A DNA stretch of 64,000 nt. It comes from Solidesulfovibrio aerotolerans. Its GTDB lineage: Bacteria > Desulfobacterota > Desulfovibrionia > Desulfovibrionales > Desulfovibrionaceae. The position numbers and the translations under genes are program-made. The stretch's first letter is position 1, and every line of letters starts with the position of its first letter. Shown piece by piece: positions 8,276 through 17,681 of the stretch. The stretch is from the NCBI RefSeq assembly GCF_009856865.1, contig NZ_WVUD01000016.1, positions 1 to 64,000 on the forward strand, written 5' to 3'. Under the pieces are notes generated by a model. The model did no database searches, had not been told where the DNA came from, and saw only the letters and a program-made list of their open reading frames with translations.

Positions 8276-9433
8276 ATGCACTTCACCTTCCAAACCCCTG
8301 GCAAAGTCGTTTTCGGCCGGGATACGGCCCGGCAACTGCCGCAACTCACAGCCGGCCTCGGGCGTGCCCCGCTGGTCATCACGGGTGCCAACCCAGACCG
8401 CCACGCCGGGTTGCTTGAGGCCCTTACCCAGGCCGGCCTTGCCGTGACGCGCTTCTCCGTTGCCGGCGAACCAACCGTCGCCACGGCCATGGCCGGCGCG
8501 CTCCTGGCCCGGGAGAACGGCTGCGACATCGTCATTGGTTTGGGCGGCGGCGGGGCGCTTGATGCAGCCAAGGCCGTGGCCGCCCTGGCAACCAATACCG
8601 AAGATATTTTCACTTATCTGGAAGTGGTCGGGGCCGGCCGGCCCCTGACCGAGCGACCGCTGCCGGTGCTGGCCGTGCCGACCACGGCCGGCACCGGGGC
8701 CGAAGCCACGGCCAACGCCGTGCTGACCGTGCCCGGCGAGCGCGTCAAAGTCAGCCTGCGCTCGCCCCTGATGTTGCCCGCAGTTGCCCTGATTGATCCC
8801 CTGCTGACCGTCTCCATGCCGCCGGCCGTAACGGCAGCCACGGGCCTCGACGCCCTGACCCAGCTCCTGGAGGCATTCGTTTCCAACAAAGCCAATCCCA
8901 TGACCGATGCCCTGTGCCGGGAGGGCCTCACCCGGGCAGCCCGGTCCCTGGCGGCCGCCTACGCCGATGGCAGCAACTGCGACGCCCGCGAGGATATGGC
9001 CCTGGCCAGCCTTTTGGGTGGCATGGCCCTGGCCAACGCCAAACTCGGGGCCGTCCATGGCTTCGCCGCACCGCTGGGCGGCCTTTTCAACGCCCCCCAC
9101 GGACAAATCTGCGCCAGCCTGCTCCCTGTCGTAACAGCCGCCAATATCAGGGCGCTGCGCAGCCGCGCCCCCGCCTCCCCGGCCCTGGCCGCCTACGCCA
9201 CCGCCGCCGCCATCGTCACCGGCACCCCCAACGCCACCCCAGAAGACGGCGTCGTCTGGCTGGCCGCACTCTGCCGCCAGCTCGCCGCCCCCACCCTCGC
9301 CCAACTTGGCGTGACGAGCAGCGACATCCCGCTTGTCGTGGCCAAAGCAGCCCAAGCCAGCAGCATGCAAGGCAACCCCATCGCCTTAACCGAGACGGAA
9401 CTCACCGCCATCGTTACGACCGCCCTGGGCTGA
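8276..9433 (+). CDS. Iron-containing alcohol dehydrogenase family protein
   Basis: A 385-residue NAD(P)-dependent, metal-dependent alcohol dehydrogenase (group III). The nucleotide-binding GGGGALDAAK is at residues 90-99 and PTTAGTGAEAT at 135-145. Metal ligands are expected at D192, H261 and H275; the fourth usual His is Gln (Q196 in LDALTQLLEA), as in a known subgroup. Desulfovibrios use such enzymes to oxidise ethanol and other alcohols as electron donors, but the substrate here is unknown. The last 15 codons and the following 79 bases are duplicated exactly at 1-127. Confidence 0.9.
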   Translation: MHFTFQTPGKVVFGRDTARQLPQLTAGLGRAPLVITGANPDRHAGLLEALTQAGLAVTRFSVAGEPTVATAMAGALLARENGCDIVIGLGGGGALDAAKAVAALATNTEDIFTYLEVVGAGRPLTERPLPVLAVPTTAGTGAEATANAVLTVPGERVKVSLRSPLMLPAVALIDPLLTVSMPPAVTAATGLDALTQLLEAFVSNKANPMTDALCREGLTRAARSLAAAYADGSNCDAREDMALASLLGGMALANAKLGAVHGFAAPLGGLFNAPHGQICASLLPVVTAANIRALRSRAPASPALAAYATAAAIVTGTPNATPEDGVVWLAALCRQLAAPTLAQLGVTSSDIPLVVAKAAQASSMQGNPIALTETELTAIVTTALG

Positions 9434-9512
9434 GGGAGCGGCAGATGGAAGGTAGGAAGAAGGAGGCAGAAGAGGCCTCCGGCGGCCGGGGGGATGATCC
9501 CCCCGGACCCCC
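9386..9512 (+). repeat. 127-bp exact direct repeat of 1-127
   Basis: Second copy of the repeat at the left edge, covering the last 15 codons of the dehydrogenase, its stop and the start of the following intergenic block. It ends where the run of C after the hairpin core begins to differ. Confidence 0.85.
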
Positions 9513-9513
9513 C
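9475..9513 (+). repeat. Stop-linked hairpin repeat, copy 4
   Basis: Same core as copy 1, lying about 40 bases after the dehydrogenase stop, with the same purine-rich lead. Confidence 0.75.
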
Positions 9514-9584
9514 GTATGGGTGGCGGGGTTGCGGGAAGCGGGTTGGGGAGGGCGGTCGTTGGCGGGAGCGGGAGCGGGAGAAGA

Positions 9585-9658
9585 TGGGGGTCGGGATTTT
9601 GGTTGCGAAAGCTGCCGTCAAAGCCCGGCAGCTTTCGCAACCAAAATCCCGACCCCCA
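9585..9658. repeat. Perfect 33-bp inverted repeat with an 8-base loop
   Basis: Arm 9585-9617 is the exact complement of 9626-9658. The arm begins TGGGGGTCGGGATTTTGG and continues GTTGCGAAAGCTGCCG. It is far longer than a normal terminator stem and uninterrupted by mismatches. Confidence 0.9.
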
Positions 9659-9763
9659 ACTCGCCAGCGGCCCTTTGGGCCGCATTTGCTTGGAGAAAGA
9701 GCGAGCAGACAGGTCAAACCTGGGCGCGAGGGTCAATTGATGCTTGTCTTTCCCGGGCGAACC

Positions 9764-9837
9764 GGGTGGCTGCAATTGGGGCCGCCGTGCTCCCCGCGCT
9801 TCGCGGGGAGTGTCGGCGGCCCGAATTGCAGCCACCC
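9764..9837. repeat. 74-base near-perfect hairpin
   Basis: The outer stem 9764-9777/9824-9837 (GGGTGGCTGCAATT) is perfect. The middle stem GGGCCGCCG pairs with CGGCGGCCC after a one-base mismatch. The inner stem CTCCCCGCG/CGCGGGGAG closes on a three-base loop. Confidence 0.85.
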
Positions 9838-9935
9838 ACGCGGCGCAGCCGCCAAGCGCTCCCGCGCCCCAAAAGTCTTCCCGACTTTCCGCCCTCGCAG
9901 CAGCCCCTTATCCCGTCTACCCAATGCCCCCATCC

Positions 9936-9975
9936 AGGGGGTCCGGGGGGGATGATCCCCCCCGGCCGCCGGAGG
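9936..9975 (-). repeat. Stop-linked hairpin repeat, copy 5
   Basis: Reverse-oriented copy 30 bases after the glpK stop, with arms extended to seven G and seven C. It is followed in its own 5' direction by pyrimidines (AGGCAGA complement), as in the other - strand copies. Confidence 0.75.
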
Positions 9976-10004
9976 CATCTTCTGCCTTTCGCTCCCCGTG
10001 TCGT

Positions 10005-11494
<1,490 letters not shown>

Positions 11495-11498
<4 letters not shown>

Positions 11499-12286
11499 GA
11501 ATCACACTCCTGCGCGCCGTCTTCGCAATAGCAGACGTCGGGGTCTTTGTTGAGGGCTCCGGTGGTTCTGTCATAGATGATCGCGCCCAACGGACCGCCG
11601 ACAAGGGGGCCGAGGATGGGCACCAGGACAATGCTCGTATCCATCAGGTTGGGCTGGGTGAAGCCGGCGATCAAGGCGAAAAAGCGGGGGCCGAAGTCGC
11701 GGGCGGGGTTTATGGCATAGCCGTTCATGGCCCCAAGGCTCATGCCGATGGCCATGACCAGCATGGCCACGGCCACGGGTCCGATCCAGGTCACTTTGTT
11801 TTTGGCCCCGAAATCGCCGATGGACAGGATGCCGAACATCAGCACGGCAGTGCCGATGACCTGATCGATAAAGCCGGGCCAGAAACCGGGCACGGCCGGG
11901 AAGGTGCAAAAGATACCGGCGGTCTTGACCAACTGGGGGTCAAACAACAGCCATTTGGCCTTGAAATCCAGAAAGACGATGGACGCGCCGATACAGCCGC
12001 CCACGGTCTGGGCCAGGGCGTAGGGCAGCACCTTGCCCCAGGGGAAGCGGCCGGTGACGGCCAAAGCCAGGGTCACGGCCGGGTTAATGTGGGCACCGGA
12101 GCGCAGGCTGGCCAATACACCAAAAAAGACAGCCATGCCCCAGCCGAAGGTAATCGTATCCCAACTGATGTTGAGCGCTTCGCCAAAAAAGACCTTCATG
12201 GCTACGCAGCCGGCTCCGAAAATGATGAGAACCATGGTTCCCAGACATTCGGAGAACATCTCCTTGCCCAATGCCGATTGACTCAT
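11495..12286 (-). CDS. glpF: Glycerol uptake facilitator (aquaglyceroporin)
   Basis: MIP-family channel of the inner membrane letting glycerol in by facilitated diffusion. The 263-residue product has the two half-helix NPA motifs, NPAV at 68-71 and NPAR at 193-196. The Asp after the second motif (D197) is typical of glycerol-conducting rather than water-only members. It lies 15 bases after glpD and overlaps glpK by 4, so uptake and phosphorylation are co-expressed. Confidence 0.95.
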
Positions 12287-12301
12287 GCCGTACCCCTCCT
12301 C

Positions 12302-14029
12302 TTACATCACATGCGCTGTTGGCCTCTTCTCCCGCGAACGAAGAAGAGACTGTCCCTCCAGGTCCGCCTCTGCCGCAGTATGCGCCTGCCGGCCTGCATC
12401 CGGAGTCTGCCCGGAAAACCAGGCCTCCAGCAGCCGGCGGACGCTGTCCACCTCGCTAACGCGACGCGTCTCGTCCCAGCCGAGTTCGCGGCCCATGATC
12501 GCCGCCACCACGGGAGCCGCCTCCAGGGCATGGGCCATGTCCACCAACCCCAGGGGGAGTCGTCGCAATAAGACGTCGCTGACATGTTCCGCCATTTCCC
12601 GGCGCACGGCGAAAACGACCTGGGCGCCGATATAGGGATGGGCCGGATGGATAGGCTGGAGCAGTTCGGGGTCGCGCCCCAGGGCCAGCACCTGCCCGGC
12701 CTCGTCGCCGTAGAGGGCGAACAGGGAGCGGGCCAGATCCGGGGCAATACGCTGGCGGGCGGCCAGATCCCGCCAGCCGTCGGGGTAATAGGACTGGGAG
12801 CCAAGCAGGCGCAGTTCCTGGGTGACACAGGCCCGCCCCTGCCCCAGGCCAAAGGCCAGGCAGGCGGCGTCCACGGCGTCCTCGGCCATGGCCCGGTAGC
12901 TGGTCCATTTGCCGCCGGCCATGGTCAATAAGCCCGAAGGGCTTTGGGTCAGGACGTGGGTGCGGGCCAGTTCCTGGGTGGATTTCTTTTTCGGATCAAA
13001 AACCAACGGGCGCAGGCCGTCCCACACGGCCAGGATGTCCTCGCGGGTCACCGGCCGGCGCAGATAGGCGCTGGCGTAGCGCAGCAGATAGTCCACGTCC
13101 TTGCGCTGCGGCACCGGATCAAAGGCAACGGTCGCCGGCTCGTCGGTGGTGCCAAAGAGCACATGCCCCTGCCAGGGGATCATAAACAGCACGCGCCCGT
13201 CCTCGGTGCTCGGGATCATGAGCGACAAATCGTCGGGGGTGGTTCCGGCTTTGAGCAGAATATGGATGCCGGAACTGACCTTGAGCGTATCCGGGGCTTG
13301 CGGGTCGTCCAGACGCCGGACGGCATCGGCAAAGGGACCGGCGGCGTTGACCACGCCCTTGGCCGCAACGGTCCAGGTGCGCCCATCGAGGCGGTCGCGC
13401 ACCTGGGCTCCCCGGATGCGGCCGCCCTCCTTGACCAGTCCGGTCACTTCCACATGGTTGACGCATACGGCTCCATGGGCAGCGGCGGTACGGGCCAGGG
13501 TGACCGCCATGCGGGCGTCGTTAAACTGCCCGTCGGTGTAGCTGACGGCGGCCACATAGCCGTCCAGATTGAGCTGCGGAAAGAGCTTTTGGGCCGTGGC
13601 CCGGGTGACCAGCCGGCTGCGCCCCAGGGACAGCCGCCCGGCCAGGAGGTCGTAAAGGACCAACCCGGCGAAGATGTAGGCGGCCTCAAACCAGGTCTTG
13701 ACCGGGGTCATAAGCCGGATGGCATGGGCCAGATGGGGGGCGTTTCGCAGCAGCCGGCCGCGTTCCCGCAGGCCCTCGCGCACAAGATTGAACTGGTCCT
13801 TGTCGGCCTTTAAGATGGCCTTTTCGAGGTAGCGCACCCCGCCGTGCACCAGTTTGGTGCTTTTGCTGCTGGTGCCCTGGGCGAAATCGTCGCGTTCGAT
13901 AAGCGCGACGCGAAGGCCTCTGGTGGCCGCGTCCAGGGCGATGCCGCAGCCGGTGGCCCCGCCGCCAATGACCAGCAGATCAAACGGTTCACCGTCTTTA
14001 AGACGGTTTAAGTGTTCCTGTCTGTTCAT
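12302..14029 (-). CDS. glpD: FAD-dependent glycerol-3-phosphate dehydrogenase
   Basis: Membrane-associated flavoenzyme oxidising sn-glycerol 3-phosphate to dihydroxyacetone phosphate and passing electrons to the quinone pool. The 575-residue product has the N-terminal FAD loop IGGGATGCGIALDAA (residues 21-35) and the family stretch KLVHGGVRYLE, and is somewhat longer than E. coli GlpD because of its C-terminal helical domain. It starts 14 bases after the regulator gene, and glpF follows by 15 bases. Assignment as the homodimeric GlpD rather than GlpA rests on length and the absence of GlpB/GlpC neighbours. Confidence 0.93.
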   Translation of the reverse strand: MNRQEHLNRLKDGEPFDLLVIGGGATGCGIALDAATRGLRVALIERDDFAQGTSSKSTKLVHGGVRYLEKAILKADKDQFNLVREGLRERGRLLRNAPHLAHAIRLMTPVKTWFEAAYIFAGLVLYDLLAGRLSLGRSRLVTRATAQKLFPQLNLDGYVAAVSYTDGQFNDARMAVTLARTAAAHGAVCVNHVEVTGLVKEGGRIRGAQVRDRLDGRTWTVAAKGVVNAAGPFADAVRRLDDPQAPDTLKVSSGIHILLKAGTTPDDLSLMIPSTEDGRVLFMIPWQGHVLFGTTDEPATVAFDPVPQRKDVDYLLRYASAYLRRPVTREDILAVWDGLRPLVFDPKKKSTQELARTHVLTQSPSGLLTMAGGKWTSYRAMAEDAVDAACLAFGLGQGRACVTQELRLLGSQSYYPDGWRDLAARQRIAPDLARSLFALYGDEAGQVLALGRDPELLQPIHPAHPYIGAQVVFAVRREMAEHVSDVLLRRLPLGLVDMAHALEAAPVVAAIMGRELGWDETRRVSEVDSVRRLLEAWFSGQTPDAGRQAHTAAEADLEGQSLLRSREKRPTAHVM

Positions 14030-14043
14030 GACTCCGCCTTGTC

Positions 14044-14991
14044 TTACGGGTTGAGCAGGCTGTGGGCTGTGCGCGCGTCCGTGACAAAGACGTGGACGCA
14101 GCCGCGCCGCAGCACCGATTGCAGGATGGGAACTTTGGCCATGCCGCCGGAAACGAGGATGATGTGGGGAACCTGCAACAGCCCGTCAAAATCCGGGGAC
14201 ATGCTGCACTGATTGACTTCGTGGTCCACGACATTGCCCTGCGCATCCAGAAAGCGGCCGAAAAATTCGCCCACGGCCCCGGCCCGGGCCAGCTCGCGGC
14301 GCTGGTCCTGGGTGATGGCCCCCAGGGCAATGTTGGTGGCCTGGGCGGTCATATCGCCCACGGCTGTGAGGATCATGTCCACGGCCAGGGCTTCCTCATA
14401 AAACGTGCGGAAAAAGGGCTGGTCGGCGATGGTGGCCCGCACTTCCTGAGTGGAGACGAACATGGGGGCGGGCAGGTGGTTGCAGACCACGGCTTGCAGC
14501 TTTCTGGCGAACATCGCCGTTGAATCAAAGGGATTGACCGGGCTGCGCGGCACGCCGCCGTAGAGGGAAGTGACGGAAACGTTGCGGAAATTGCGGATGA
14601 CCATGCCGTTTATGGCGGCGCACAGGGTATAGCCCCAGCCCACGCCCAGGCGCTGGCCGTCTTGAAGCTGGAGGGAGGCGTATTCACCGGCCGGCCGGCC
14701 GATGGTGTCGTAGCGGGCCAGGCCGTCGCGTTCGGGCGTAGGCACGACCATGGCGCGCACCAGACCGAATTCGCGCACCAGTCCGGCTTCCAGGGCCACG
14801 CAGTCTTTAAAGGCGGTATTGATAACGACGCGGATGAGTCCGGCTTCGCGTCCGGCCTGGAGCAGGCGGTTGACTTTAAGCCGGGTCAGGCCAAGGCGCT
14901 CGCCGATTTCGGCCTGGGTCAGCTCCTCATTGAAATAGAGCCAGGCAACCCGGGAGATGAGCTGGTGTTCACTTACATCAATCCATGCCAC
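14044..14991 (-). CDS. SorC-family sugar-binding transcriptional regulator
   Basis: A 315-residue regulator with an N-terminal helix-turn-helix (residues about 24-45, TQAEIGERLGLTRLKVNRLL) and a C-terminal SorC/DeoR-type effector domain that binds phosphorylated sugars. It heads the glycerol operon, so it most likely senses glycerol 3-phosphate or dihydroxyacetone phosphate and controls itself together with glpD-glpF-glpK. A perfect palindrome lies 66-77 bases upstream of its ATG inside a likely promoter. This replaces the DeoR-family GlpR of enteric bacteria. Whether it represses or activates is not visible. Confidence 0.88.
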   Translation of the reverse strand: MAWIDVSEHQLISRVAWLYFNEELTQAEIGERLGLTRLKVNRLLQAGREAGLIRVVINTAFKDCVALEAGLVREFGLVRAMVVPTPERDGLARYDTIGRPAGEYASLQLQDGQRLGVGWGYTLCAAINGMVIRNFRNVSVTSLYGGVPRSPVNPFDSTAMFARKLQAVVCNHLPAPMFVSTQEVRATIADQPFFRTFYEEALAVDMILTAVGDMTAQATNIALGAITQDQRRELARAGAVGEFFGRFLDAQGNVVDHEVNQCSMSPDFDGLLQVPHIILVSGGMAKVPILQSVLRRGCVHVFVTDARTAHSLLNP

Positions 14992-15053
14992 GGGGGCCTC
15001 CGCTGCCGTTGGTCCATTTTGCCGCGCATTTCGGGCGGGCTGCTTTGGCAGTC

Positions 15054-15082
15054 TTGTTACAATTGTAAAACGATCAGGTCAA
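15054..15082 (-). promoter_or_regulatory. Probable sigma-70 promoter of the glycerol operon
   Basis: On the - strand, TTGACC (15077-15082), a 17-base spacer and TAACAA (15054-15059) lie about 65-90 bases before the regulator ATG. The -35 is good and the -10 is weak, which fits a promoter needing or resisting a regulator. Confidence 0.45.
15057..15068. promoter_or_regulatory. Palindromic operator candidate TTACAATTGTAA
   Basis: A perfect 12-base palindrome overlapping the spacer and -10 of the promoter above. Position and symmetry suit binding by the adjacent SorC-family protein; the link is inference. Confidence 0.55.
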
Positions 15083-15621
15083 TAGTTCATCAGCAAAAAT
15101 TCGCCTTCTTCACAAACTTGATCAAAGGCGCGAATGTTCCTGCGCTTTTCCGAAACAGGGCGACAGCCGACATGGAAACCGCTCCCGGAATACCTGAGAA
15201 AACGACGGCCACCACGAGAACTGGCGAACCCTTGAATCATCTGTATTTTTTTGGTGCAACTTGTTGCCGGGCAGATCGGCCCCAGGCGCTTGGGCGCGGC
15301 CGGGGCCAGGCCGCCGTGCGACCCGGTCAGGCTGCCTTTGCGGCAGACGGGCAGCCAAGCCTTGGGCTGACAAAAAAGAGCAGATGCCCAGACGCGGCGG
15401 CTCCGGTTCCCGACGGCGCCTTCGGGCCGGCACCACGCCTCCGGTCCCCCAATCCCTGGGGCGGCTGGCGCTTTCCCACCGGCCCGTTTGGGCCGCCAGC
15501 TTTACGACAGCCTGAATATGTGCTAGGCTAAAATTGCTTATTTATTTAGAAAATTGAACTTTGTGCGGCGGGGTCAAGCCTGGCCGCCGACCGCCTGCGC
15601 GGCAATCCCGGAGACAACGCC
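15083..15621. other. Long intergenic region with no gene seen
   Basis: About 540 bases between the glycerol regulator (-) and the autotransporter (+). It contains a small GCAACTTGTTGC palindrome near 15256, a GC-rich middle, and an AT-rich patch (15526-15560) that may hold the autotransporter promoter. No frame shows family similarity. Confidence 0.5.
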
Positions 15622-17574
15622 ATGCCCCAGCTTTCGCAGTCCCCGCCCTTCCCGTCCCTGGTCCGGGCCGCCATCGTACTCCTGGCCGTCCTTGTCAGCG
15701 CCGGCCCAGCCGCCGCAGCCGGGGCCTTTAACCAGTTCGTGGGGTTTGGCGACAGCACTCTGGATTCCGGCTATTTCCGCTACACGACGACCGGGAATGC
15801 GGCGGTCGATGCGGCCCTCGTTGCTGCCGTGGCCCATGGCGCTGCCGGCGGCTTTGCCGGACCCGGCATCATGACCAGCACCCTGCTGGCCGGCCGCTTT
15901 GGCCTGGGGGTCGAACCGTCAAGCCTGGGCGGCACCAACTTTGCCAACGGCAGCGCCTACACCGCCCCGCTCACCGCTTCTACAACGACCGCCGCCATCC
16001 CGGGTTCCCTGCCCGGCAACGTGGCCACCACCCAGCAGATCGCCAACTACCTCGCCACCACGGGCGGGGCCGCCAATGCCAACGCCCTTTATGTTGTCAA
16101 CAGCGGCAACAATGATCTGATTTTCGTGCAAAACCAGGGCGCGGCCTGGATTGCCGCCAACCCCGATTTCCTGCGCGGCGTCTCGGCCCAGTTGACAATC
16201 GGCGTGGCCGCCCTGCAGGCTGCCGGGGCGCGCACCATCATGGTTCCCAATACGTTTTACACCGCCGCCCTGGCCGGCCCTGGCGGCCTTGTCCCGGCCG
16301 CCAACCTGGACAATTATCTGCGGGCCGTGGGCTATGGGAATCTCAAATGGTCGGACCTGACCAATGCCGGCGTGCGGTTTATCCCGGCCGACCTGACCAG
16401 CCTCTTTGGGTTTGTGACCACCAACCCGGCCCTTTTCGGCTTCACCCCGGCCTCGGTGCTGGCGGCCAACGCCCCATCTTCGGTGAGCGCGCTGACGACC
16501 AGCTGGGCCAACGTCACCCCGCTCCAGCTCCAGACCTATCTTTTTCTGGACGGCAAGCATCTGACCACGGCCGGCCAGCAGATCGAGTCGGATTATGAGA
16601 CCAGCCTGCTCGTTGCGCCACGGCTCATGGCGCTTTTGCCCGAGCTGGCAGTCCAGGGCGGTCTGGCCCGGGCCGCCAGCCTGCAAGGCCAAATCGAGCT
16701 GACCAGCCAGCATCGCGGCAGGGCCGGCGTCAACGTCTGGATCGGCGGTGGGGCCTCGGCGCTTACGCTGCAGAATGATTCGGGATTTCCAGGCCTGTCC
16801 GGTGTGCCGTTTGCCGGGTCGCTGGGAGCCGATTACCAGACGCCCGGCGGGCTGATCCTGGGCGCGGCCTTCTCGGCCGGCACCCAAACCCAGGAGTTCT
16901 CCCTGGGCGGCGGACATTTCGACCAAAACGATCAGGCCCTAAGCCTCTACGCCGCCTACCAGGCCGGGCCGGTATGGGGCAACGCCGTGGCCTCCTACGG
17001 CTGGCTGCAGGACAAGATCGAACGCGATGTTACCCTGGGACTTTTTACGGATCACAATACCGCGACCACCCAGGGCAACTCCCTGGCCCTGGCCCTGCGG
17101 GCCGGCGGCGATATCCCGCTCGGGCCGCTGACCACCGGCCCGGTGGCCGGGCTGGTGCTCCAGCAGGTGCGCATAAACGGCTTTGCCGAGACCGGCACCA
17201 GCGGCGCGCTCACCGGGGCCAATGGCGTAACCGCCCTGTCGTATGGCCAACAACTGCGGGATTCGGCCGTCAGCCAACTCGGCTGGCGGGTGTCGGCCAC
17301 GTTGGCCGACTGGCGGCCGTTTGTCGAAGCCAAGTGGAACCATGAGCTGATCGATCAGGGCAGCCGGCAGGTCAAAGCGGCCCTGACCTCGGCCACGGCC
17401 GCGCCCTATACCCTGGACGCCGCCCCGACGGCCACGGACTGGGCCACGGGAATGGTCGGCACAACGTATAAAATCAACGAGCGGGTCATGGTCCGGGGCG
17501 CGGCCTCGGCCATGGCCTTTAATCCCCAGACCGTCAGCTATGGCGGGGAACTGGGGCTCAGCGTCAGTTTCTAA
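15622..17574 (+). CDS. SGNH/GDSL esterase-type autotransporter
   Basis: A 650-residue type Va secreted protein resembling EstA-like autotransporter lipases. A signal peptide (to about residue 33) is followed by the SGNH block I GFGDSTLDSG (catalytic Ser 45), block III SGNND (161-165) and block V DGKH (Asp 310, His 313). From about residue 370 a beta-barrel runs to the C-terminus ELGLSVSF, ending in Phe as outer-membrane barrels do. The ATG has GGAG 9 bases upstream. It probably displays a lipase/esterase on the cell surface; the substrate is unknown. Confidence 0.88.
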   Translation: MPQLSQSPPFPSLVRAAIVLLAVLVSAGPAAAAGAFNQFVGFGDSTLDSGYFRYTTTGNAAVDAALVAAVAHGAAGGFAGPGIMTSTLLAGRFGLGVEPSSLGGTNFANGSAYTAPLTASTTTAAIPGSLPGNVATTQQIANYLATTGGAANANALYVVNSGNNDLIFVQNQGAAWIAANPDFLRGVSAQLTIGVAALQAAGARTIMVPNTFYTAALAGPGGLVPAANLDNYLRAVGYGNLKWSDLTNAGVRFIPADLTSLFGFVTTNPALFGFTPASVLAANAPSSVSALTTSWANVTPLQLQTYLFLDGKHLTTAGQQIESDYETSLLVAPRLMALLPELAVQGGLARAASLQGQIELTSQHRGRAGVNVWIGGGASALTLQNDSGFPGLSGVPFAGSLGADYQTPGGLILGAAFSAGTQTQEFSLGGGHFDQNDQALSLYAAYQAGPVWGNAVASYGWLQDKIERDVTLGLFTDHNTATTQGNSLALALRAGGDIPLGPLTTGPVAGLVLQQVRINGFAETGTSGALTGANGVTALSYGQQLRDSAVSQLGWRVSATLADWRPFVEAKWNHELIDQGSRQVKAALTSATAAPYTLDAAPTATDWATGMVGTTYKINERVMVRGAASAMAFNPQTVSYGGELGLSVSF

Positions 17575-17681
17575 AAGGTGCGACAACGGTCGAGCGTGGG
17601 CCGCAAAAGCAGCCTGCCAAGACCGTGCCGTCCGTTTCCCAGGCGCTCCCCAGCGTCTTGGGGCCGAGCCTGCCGCCAGTC

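Larger units (their letters stand above)
9434..10004. other. 571-bp convergent intergenic block full of nested hairpins
   Basis: It lies between the dehydrogenase (+) and glpK (-) and has no credible gene. In order it holds a + hairpin repeat (9475-9513), a perfect 33-bp inverted repeat (9585-9658), a short GCGGCCC/GGGCCGC stem (9668-9683), a 74-base near-perfect hairpin (9764-9837) and a - hairpin repeat (9936-9975). The ends are inverted copies of one repeat, as in the block at 49-324. Open frames here simply read through the palindromes. Confidence 0.7.

Noticed and set aside
15122-15436. A 104-codon - strand frame in the gap before the autotransporter
   Set aside because: No motif, signal or ribosome site, and amino-acid use typical of a chance frame.
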